From an uncultured Prevotella sp. (GTDB lineage Bacteria; Bacteroidota; Bacteroidia; Bacteroidales; Bacteroidaceae): DNA of 11,068 nucleotides. Where the stretch lies: NCBI GenBank assembly GCA_934230965.1, contig CAKQFW010000051.1:1-11068 (forward strand), read 5' to 3'. Below, piece by piece: positions 6,246 through 11,068 of the stretch. Position 1 is the first letter of the stretch, and each line of letters begins with the position of its first letter. Under the pieces are notes generated by a model, which saw nothing but the letters and a program-made list of their open reading frames with translations, was not told where the DNA came from and searched no databases. A program made the position numbers and the translations under genes.

Positions 6246-7344
6246 AATAAGAAATGGGAAAAAGACATTATCATTCAATGTCATAACTTTGATTAAAATA
6301 ATCAGAAACGACCGACGTGCAATAACCTTATGGCTCTGTGGGTTCGGAATATTTGGAGTAATTGTTGCATTCAGCATCCCAAAAGAATATTCTACAACAG
6401 TGTCACTGGCACCAGAAGTGTCGGGCAACAACATGTTGTCAAAAGTATCATCTTTGGCATCAATGGTAGGATTGTATAATGATGCTAATCCTGATGGCGA
6501 TGCCATATACCCTGAAATTTACCCAGATATTATGTCATCAACAAATTTCCTTGTCAGCTTATTTGACATAAAAGTCAAAACACCCGATGGGAAAGTGAAC
6601 ACCACATACTATCAATATCTGAAGAATGACCAAAAAAGTACATGGTGGTCATATCCTTTTATGCTAATTGGAAAATTACTCAGTAATTTAGCATCTACAC
6701 CCGCCGACCCTAAAGGACAGAAAGGTGTAAATCCTTTTTGGCTTACACGCGAACAGCATGACATTGCGAGTTGCATTGACAAAAATATTACATGTAGTGT
6801 TGACAAGAAAACCAATGTTATTGAAATAAGTGTCGTTGACCAAAATCCATATGTTTCTGCAGCGCTGACAGACTCGGTAAAAAACGTACTTCAGCGTTAC
6901 ATTACAAAATATAAAACCACAAAAGCACGCAACGATCTTAAGTTTATGGAGAAGTTGTGTGAAGAGGCAAGAGAAAAATATGTAAAAATGCGACAACGGT
7001 ATGCATCTTTCAGCGACTCAAATACTGATGCTATACTTGCTAGCGTGCGTCTTAAACAAGACGATATGGAAAACGACATGCAACTTCAATATAACATCTA
7101 CACCCAGTTGGAGCAACAGTTACAAATGGCACGCGCCAAGGTACAAGAACGCACCCCTGCTTTTACTGTTATACAACCAGCATCTGTACCTTTGAAGCAC
7201 TGCAACAAGCCAAAGATTATGTACCTCATCACTTATCTTTTTCTTGGCTTTATCTTTAGATTAAGTATATTGGTGTGGAAAAACAAAAAGCAACTATTTG
7301 TGATTAATGACATATCTTTAGACGCGAATGAAACCAAATGTTAA
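6238..7344 (+). CDS. Wzz-type chain-length/polysaccharide co-polymerase, first of a tandem pair, no kinase domain
   Basis: This 368-residue inner-membrane protein has Wzz topology. Transmembrane segment 1 is at about 29-47, followed by IPKEYSTTVSLAP. A periplasmic domain has long helices (about 205-310) containing RNDLKFMEKLCEEAREKY (231-248) and YASFSDSN (255-262). The proline-rich PASVPLKHCNKPK (314-326) precedes transmembrane segment 2 (about 327-346), and a short basic tail follows. The usual PLKPxxPK is altered to PLKHCNKPK. No Walker or Tyr-rich BY-kinase domain follows, unlike full-length Wzc. Its role would be to set polymer length with Wzy and contact Wza. The start at 6238 lies inside the CotH gene (8-base overlap), and the 3' end overlaps the second wzz by 17 bases, suggesting translational coupling. 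Base composition is clearly more AT-rich than wza. Confidence 0.85.
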   Translation: MSKIRNGKKTLSFNVITLIKIIRNDRRAITLWLCGFGIFGVIVAFSIPKEYSTTVSLAPEVSGNNMLSKVSSLASMVGLYNDANPDGDAIYPEIYPDIMSSTNFLVSLFDIKVKTPDGKVNTTYYQYLKNDQKSTWWSYPFMLIGKLLSNLASTPADPKGQKGVNPFWLTREQHDIASCIDKNITCSVDKKTNVIEISVVDQNPYVSAALTDSVKNVLQRYITKYKTTKARNDLKFMEKLCEEAREKYVKMRQRYASFSDSNTDAILASVRLKQDDMENDMQLQYNIYTQLEQQLQMARAKVQERTPAFTVIQPASVPLKHCNKPKIMYLITYLFLGFIFRLSILVWKNKKQLFVINDISLDANETKC

Positions 7345-8275
7345 CTTTTCTGTATGGAAAGAATGTGTCAGAAACAGACGTCTTTTCGCATTGACGACAA
7401 TTATGGCTGTAATTTGCGCGTGTATAGTATCAGCAAGTATACCTACTTCATACGCATCAAGGGCGCGCATATCCATTGACACAAACGATAAAAATCCGCT
7501 CGAATATGGTAATGGTTTGCAGTACGCGCTAAAAGAGTTGTTAAACCCTTCTGAAAGTAATGTTCTAACTGAAGCACAAGTATACATAAAGATATTAGAG
7601 GCTGATGTTTTCGTTAACTCCTTACAAACAGCGAATATTGTTACCTCTGACAACAAGAAAATGAATTTTGGTCATTATCTTGCCACACGTGAACAAAAGC
7701 CTTGGTGGAGTATTGATGAAAAAAGCATTATAAATCAGATTAATGATAGGATAAAATATGAACTAAACCTTCATAACAACACCATTACTATTCAAGTTGA
7801 ATTACAAGACGCGGTCGTAGCCTGTGCTATGGTTGACACTGTCATTGGGCGCCTACACGCATTTATGACAGCCTATATGGTAAAAAAAGCGACTATTGAC
7901 TATCGCCATAAACTCGCCGAAAGAAGAAAAGTAGAAGCCGAGTATCAACAAGCAATACATCGTGCAGCACAATTTGCAGACTCTAACTTTGACCTTGAAA
8001 GGCCAGAAGTAGCTCAATATCTTAAGACTTTTCAAGATGAAGAAAACCGTCTTATGGAAATTCGAAATGAAGTGAACATGAAAGCCATGATGGCGAAAAT
8101 GGAAATGGAACGCACAAGGCCAACATTCATAAAGATTGTAAACAATCAGGTACCAATATCGCCGTTACACCCTCATTGGGTGGCCAACATCTTCATATGG
8201 CTTTTTTACTCACTGTTCATTACATTGATATACGTGCTCTACCGAAAGAAATTTGAACTGTGGCGCATGAAATAA
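7328..8275 (+). CDS. Second Wzz-type chain-length protein, paralogue of the preceding gene
   Basis: The 315 residues have the same plan: cytoplasmic start, transmembrane segment 1 (about 19-39), IPTSYASRARISI, periplasmic coiled-coil helices, then VPISPLHPHW (275-284) and transmembrane segment 2 (about 285-305) with a basic tail. It shares landmarks with the preceding protein in the same order: HYLATREQKPWW (117-127) against QYLKNDQKSTWW, HRAAQFADSN (211-220) against RQRYASFSDSN, and ERTRPTFIKI against ERTPAFTVI. The periplasmic domain is shorter, and again no kinase domain follows. The pair probably arose by duplication and may form mixed oligomers with Wzy, or control different chain lengths; that is inference. 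Tandem stops (TAA 8273-8275, TAG 8276-8278) end it, and the polymerase begins 13 bases on. Confidence 0.82.
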   Translation: MKPNVNFSVWKECVRNRRLFALTTIMAVICACIVSASIPTSYASRARISIDTNDKNPLEYGNGLQYALKELLNPSESNVLTEAQVYIKILEADVFVNSLQTANIVTSDNKKMNFGHYLATREQKPWWSIDEKSIINQINDRIKYELNLHNNTITIQVELQDAVVACAMVDTVIGRLHAFMTAYMVKKATIDYRHKLAERRKVEAEYQQAIHRAAQFADSNFDLERPEVAQYLKTFQDEENRLMEIRNEVNMKAMMAKMEMERTRPTFIKIVNNQVPISPLHPHWVANIFIWLFYSLFITLIYVLYRKKFELWRMK

Positions 8276-8288
8276 TAGTTTTTGACAA

Positions 8289-9521
8289 ATGATATATTCT
8301 CTTTTGATTATTTTTGCTGTGCTTGTCACAGTTTTCATATTATTCAAAATTGGCGATGCCTTCTCACCATGGATGCTTACATCTGCGGTGTGGCTCAGTA
8401 TTTTTTTATTATTCGCCTTATTCGGAGATAATCTATACCCTTTGCGCGACCGTTTGTTTAACTGTGTAATGATTTGGACTCCTATAATTATTTTTACAAG
8501 TATCCTTACTTTTTACGCATTACCTTCAACTGAGGATTCCTGTATAGAAAAGCCCATAGAAACATCACACTATCTATACAAATTGCTGTTTATCATAGCT
8601 ATGGTATGTAGCCCATTGTATTTTTATCAGATGATAAAAATGGCTCTAATGTTTGATATGGACAACCTGTTGAACAACATCCGAATATTTTCGAATTATG
8701 GTCAAAAAGACACATTAATGTCATTATTAAAATACATTTCACCTATTAATCAGGCATTATTCATTGTAGAAATTTGGAAATATCCTAATACTTCTAAATG
8801 GCGTTTTACAGCTAGTATTGTGTCTAACATTCTTTGCACTATTGCTATCATGTCAAAGACGCCTATCTTTATTCTTACACTTTCCACATTATATATAATG
8901 TATGAAAAAGGAAAGATTCAGATAAAAAACATTATAATCAGTGCAGTTGCTATTTTATTACTTTTTTATGAGTTCAATAACTTACGCAATGCTGGTGCAG
9001 AAACCGAAGAAACAACATTTCTCGATTTTTTCTCTATGTACATATTATCACCTTCGGTGGCTTTTGAGTGGGCACAAGAAAAACTTATCGACCAATTCGG
9101 AACATTTTCGTTTGCCTTTTTCTATGCCTTCTTAACCAAACTCGGCATAGGAAATTATTATGTTCAAAACCAATTGCAGGAATTTGTTTTTGTTCCTGTT
9201 CCTACTAATATATACACTGTCTTTCAGCCCTACTTTGAGGACTTTGGCTATAAAGGTGTTGCATTTTTTGCATCTGTTTGGGGGCTACTGACAGGTTGGA
9301 TGTACCGACTTGTAAAAAACGGAAATCCTCTTGCTAAGTGTCTATACACTTATTTTATTTTCGCACTTGTCATGCAGTTTTATCAAGAGAGTTTGTTTGT
9401 AAACTTATCCACGGTAATTCAGTTTACGATAATTTTCTCAATGCTAATTAAACATGATACAAGTATCACACTTGATTTTTCAAAGAAATACATCAATAGC
9501 ACCCAAAAGACAAAAGAATGA
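8289..9521 (+). CDS. wzy: Wzy-type oligosaccharide repeat-unit polymerase
   Basis: This 410-residue polytopic membrane protein has about ten hydrophobic segments (for example 2-20, 29-46, 60-77, 98-116, 172-188, 190-205, 213-227, 272-285, 322-340 and 351-388). A long loop between segments carries FNNLRNAGAE (229-238). The block PTNIYTVFQPYFEDFG (305-320) then YKG is the conserved feature of this polymerase family, known in relatives as NvyT...DfG..G. The enzyme joins flipped repeat units at the periplasmic face, transferring the growing chain to the next lipid-linked unit. Such proteins diverge strongly, so specificity cannot be read from sequence. Strongly AT-rich composition fits a serotype-specific gene. 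The stop overlaps the flippase start by 4 bases (ATGA), indicating coupling. A ligase of similar topology is less likely, given the Wzz and Wzx neighbours. Confidence 0.85.
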   Translation: MIYSLLIIFAVLVTVFILFKIGDAFSPWMLTSAVWLSIFLLFALFGDNLYPLRDRLFNCVMIWTPIIIFTSILTFYALPSTEDSCIEKPIETSHYLYKLLFIIAMVCSPLYFYQMIKMALMFDMDNLLNNIRIFSNYGQKDTLMSLLKYISPINQALFIVEIWKYPNTSKWRFTASIVSNILCTIAIMSKTPIFILTLSTLYIMYEKGKIQIKNIIISAVAILLLFYEFNNLRNAGAETEETTFLDFFSMYILSPSVAFEWAQEKLIDQFGTFSFAFFYAFLTKLGIGNYYVQNQLQEFVFVPVPTNIYTVFQPYFEDFGYKGVAFFASVWGLLTGWMYRLVKNGNPLAKCLYTYFIFALVMQFYQESLFVNLSTVIQFTIIFSMLIKHDTSITLDFSKKYINSTQKTKE

Positions 9522-10858
9522 ACTGGAAAACACTGTTTGATGGCGACAGGCGCACGTCACTGATAAAGAAAAACATTGCGGGTTCGCTTGTAATAAAAGG
9601 TTGGAGCTGCCTTGTACAGTTCTTAATAGTACCGCTATCGTTGCAATGTCTTTCGAGTTACGAATATGGAATTTGGCTCACAGTCAATTCCATCTTGTTG
9701 GGTATAGATGCCATTGACGTAGGGCTTGGTAACGGCTTGCGTAACCGTCTGGCCGAAGCAATGGCTAAAGGCAACCATTATATGGCACGCCAACAGGTTA
9801 GCACCACATTTTTCATGCTCATATTGATTTTGGTTCCGCTTATTGTAACGTTTGGCATTGCTTTACAGTTTATCGACTGCAACGCCCTACTGAACGTTTC
9901 TCCCCAAATGGTTCCCAATATGCGTGGCATACTTATAGCCTCTATGTCCATAATGGGTGCAACATTTATATTCAAGTTTATAGGCAACATGTACATGGGG
10001 TTGCAACTGCCCGCCATAAACAATCTGCTTGTTGTTTTAGGCGAAACAATAGCTCTCTGTATAATATTTGTCTTAGCCCAGTTTGGGCGAAGCAACCTTA
10101 TGACCGTAGCTGTAGCCTTTACAGCATCTCCATTATTGGTATACATAGTGGCCTACCCCATATCATTTTGCAGGAGATATCGTTTTCTATCCCCTTCAAT
10201 AAAGTTTTTCGACCGTGCGTCAGTGCGTTCCCTATTCGGATTAGGTGTAAAATTTTTCATCATACAGATATCAGGGCTTATGCTTTTCATGTCATCGAAC
10301 ATCATCATATCGCATGTAATGACTCCAGCTGAGGTGACCCCTTATCAGATAGCATACCGTTATTTCAGCATTTTATTTATGTTATTTTGCATCGTTGCAG
10401 CTCCATTGTGGTCGGCTACTACAGATGCCTATACAAAGGGAGAATGGGACTGGATACGTCGTACTATGTACAAAATGAACCTACTTTTGTTAGCATGTAT
10501 TGTAACTTTAGTACTTATGGTTGCTTTTGCCCCTGTGTTCTACCGATTGTGGATAGGTGACAAAGTAAACGTACCCATATTTTTGAACATTATGATGGCC
10601 ATATACATGTTCGTATTGATTGCAAGCAACTGTTATTCATTCATCCTAATGGGCATAGGGAAAATACGCATGATACTAACTGTCACCGTTACAGAGATGT
10701 TTATATTTGTTCCCTTATCATATATTGCCTGTCAGTATGCGGGTACAACAGGAATGTTGTCTATTCTCATTTTATCAACACTCGTATCTGCCATCATCAA
10801 TTTCATTCAATTCAGACTTCTGTCTACTCATCAGGCAAAGGGAATATGGAATAAATAA
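9518..10858 (+). CDS. wzx: Wzx-type oligosaccharide flippase
   Basis: This 446-residue protein has about 12-14 hydrophobic segments spread over its length and belongs to the polysaccharide-transport branch of the MOP superfamily. The N-terminal block has KKNIAGSLVIKGWS (17-30), then YEYGIWLTV (48-56) and DVGLGNGLRNRLAEAMAKG (67-85), a well-known signature of O-antigen flippases. The middle has SLFGLGVKFFIIQISGLMLF with charged loops, and AAPLWSATTDAY in the second half is another family hallmark. It turns the undecaprenyl-diphosphate repeat unit from the cytoplasmic to the periplasmic face for Wzy. It is translationally coupled to wzy by an ATGA overlap, and the next glycosyltransferase starts 7 bases after its stop. 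Length is normal for the family and no lesion is seen. Confidence 0.92.
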   Translation: MNWKTLFDGDRRTSLIKKNIAGSLVIKGWSCLVQFLIVPLSLQCLSSYEYGIWLTVNSILLGIDAIDVGLGNGLRNRLAEAMAKGNHYMARQQVSTTFFMLILILVPLIVTFGIALQFIDCNALLNVSPQMVPNMRGILIASMSIMGATFIFKFIGNMYMGLQLPAINNLLVVLGETIALCIIFVLAQFGRSNLMTVAVAFTASPLLVYIVAYPISFCRRYRFLSPSIKFFDRASVRSLFGLGVKFFIIQISGLMLFMSSNIIISHVMTPAEVTPYQIAYRYFSILFMLFCIVAAPLWSATTDAYTKGEWDWIRRTMYKMNLLLLACIVTLVLMVAFAPVFYRLWIGDKVNVPIFLNIMMAIYMFVLIASNCYSFILMGIGKIRMILTVTVTEMFIFVPLSYIACQYAGTTGMLSILILSTLVSAIINFIQFRLLSTHQAKGIWNK

Positions 10859-10865
10859 ATAAAAG

Positions 10866-11068
10866 ATGAAAACAAACATGAATATCATAGGAGTAGTCAT
10901 CGTCACGTTCAATCCTGACGTTAAGCTATTGACATCAAAAATAACACGTCTCGGCAATAACATAACCATAGCAATAGTTGACAATACGCAAGACGAAACA
11001 ATATCTATCGTGCAAGACAATGTCATCTACATTCCGTTACACGAGAACACAGGCATTGCCAATGCTCA
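10866..11068 (+). CDS. Family 2 glycosyltransferase, N-terminal part (runs off the window)
   Basis: 67 complete codons are visible, starting MKTNMNIIGVVIVTFNPD. The block IIGVVIVTFNPD, then IAIVDNTQ and HENTGIANA, is the start of a GT-A family 2 enzyme of the rhamnosyltransferase-like (RfbF/WbbL) group. The early VTFNPD, VDN and N-x-G-I-A-x-A positions form the donor-nucleotide pocket. The catalytic region lies beyond the window, so donor sugar and linkage are unknown. An internal Met at 10878 is an alternative start that gives MNIIGVV. The 7-base gap to the flippase makes it the next gene of the same operon, and more transferases are expected downstream. Confidence 0.85.
   Translation, partial: MKTNMNIIGVVIVTFNPDVKLLTSKITRLGNNITIAIVDNTQDETISIVQDNVIYIPLHENTGIANA

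Noticed and set aside
7345..8275. The second wzz as a frameshifted continuation of a single Wzc split from the first
   Set aside because: Each protein has its own two transmembrane segments and complete periplasmic domain with matching landmarks, so they are two paralogues rather than halves of one gene.
1..11068. CRISPR arrays, tRNA/rRNA genes, insertion sequences, phase-variation invertible promoters
   Set aside because: No regularly spaced repeats, clover-leaf sequences, transposase fragments or paired promoter-flanking inverted repeats were found on reading.

Overview
The window looks like the start of an extracellular or capsular polysaccharide locus of the Wzx/Wzy-dependent type from a Bacteroidetes bacterium, most likely Prevotella or a close relative. 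Three things point to that phylum: a TAnnTTTG promoter element (1127-1134), start codons preceded by A-rich sequence with no clear Shine-Dalgarno, and typical Bacteroidetes forms of the proteins (a long multi-SLBB Wza, AmsE-like glycosyltransferase, CotH protein with a T9SS-like C-terminal tail). The genus is a guess from overall style.

Left edge (1-1002): the last 30 codons of an AraC-type DNA-binding domain end at 95. Converging on it is a minus-strand family 2 glycosyltransferase (169-1002). A GA/CT-rich inverted repeat lies between the two stop codons.

Divergent control region (1003-1353): a good Bacteroidetes -7 box lies at 1127-1134. Downstream, a 44-codon open frame (1189-1323) opens with a sequence resembling the N-terminus of TcdA (ThiF/E1-like tRNA threonylcarbamoyladenosine dehydratase) but breaks off before the nucleotide-binding domain. 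It may be a recombination scar. A 10-bp perfect palindrome sits inside it.

Rightward gene set (1354-end): initiating sugar-phosphate transferase (1354-1986), Wza-type outer-membrane exporter with six SLBB repeats (2080-4698), secreted CotH-family kinase-like protein (4749-6245), two kinase-less Wzz-type chain-length proteins (6238-7344, 7328-8275), Wzy-type polymerase (8289-9521), Wzx flippase (9518-10858) and the start of another family 2 glycosyltransferase (10866, running off the window). From 6238 on, genes overlap or lie within 13 bases of each other, so they are very probably co-transcribed.

How they would work together: the sugar transferase loads the first sugar onto undecaprenyl phosphate, glycosyltransferases complete the repeat unit, Wzx flips it, Wzy polymerises it under Wzz control, and Wza exports the chain. 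No BY-kinase domain or tyrosine phosphatase is visible in the window. The least explained member is the CotH-like protein, which sits between wza and wzz and overlaps wzz by 8 bases. Base composition changes from GC-rich (wza) to AT-rich (polymerase) along the operon, as expected if the repeat-unit-specific part was acquired separately.
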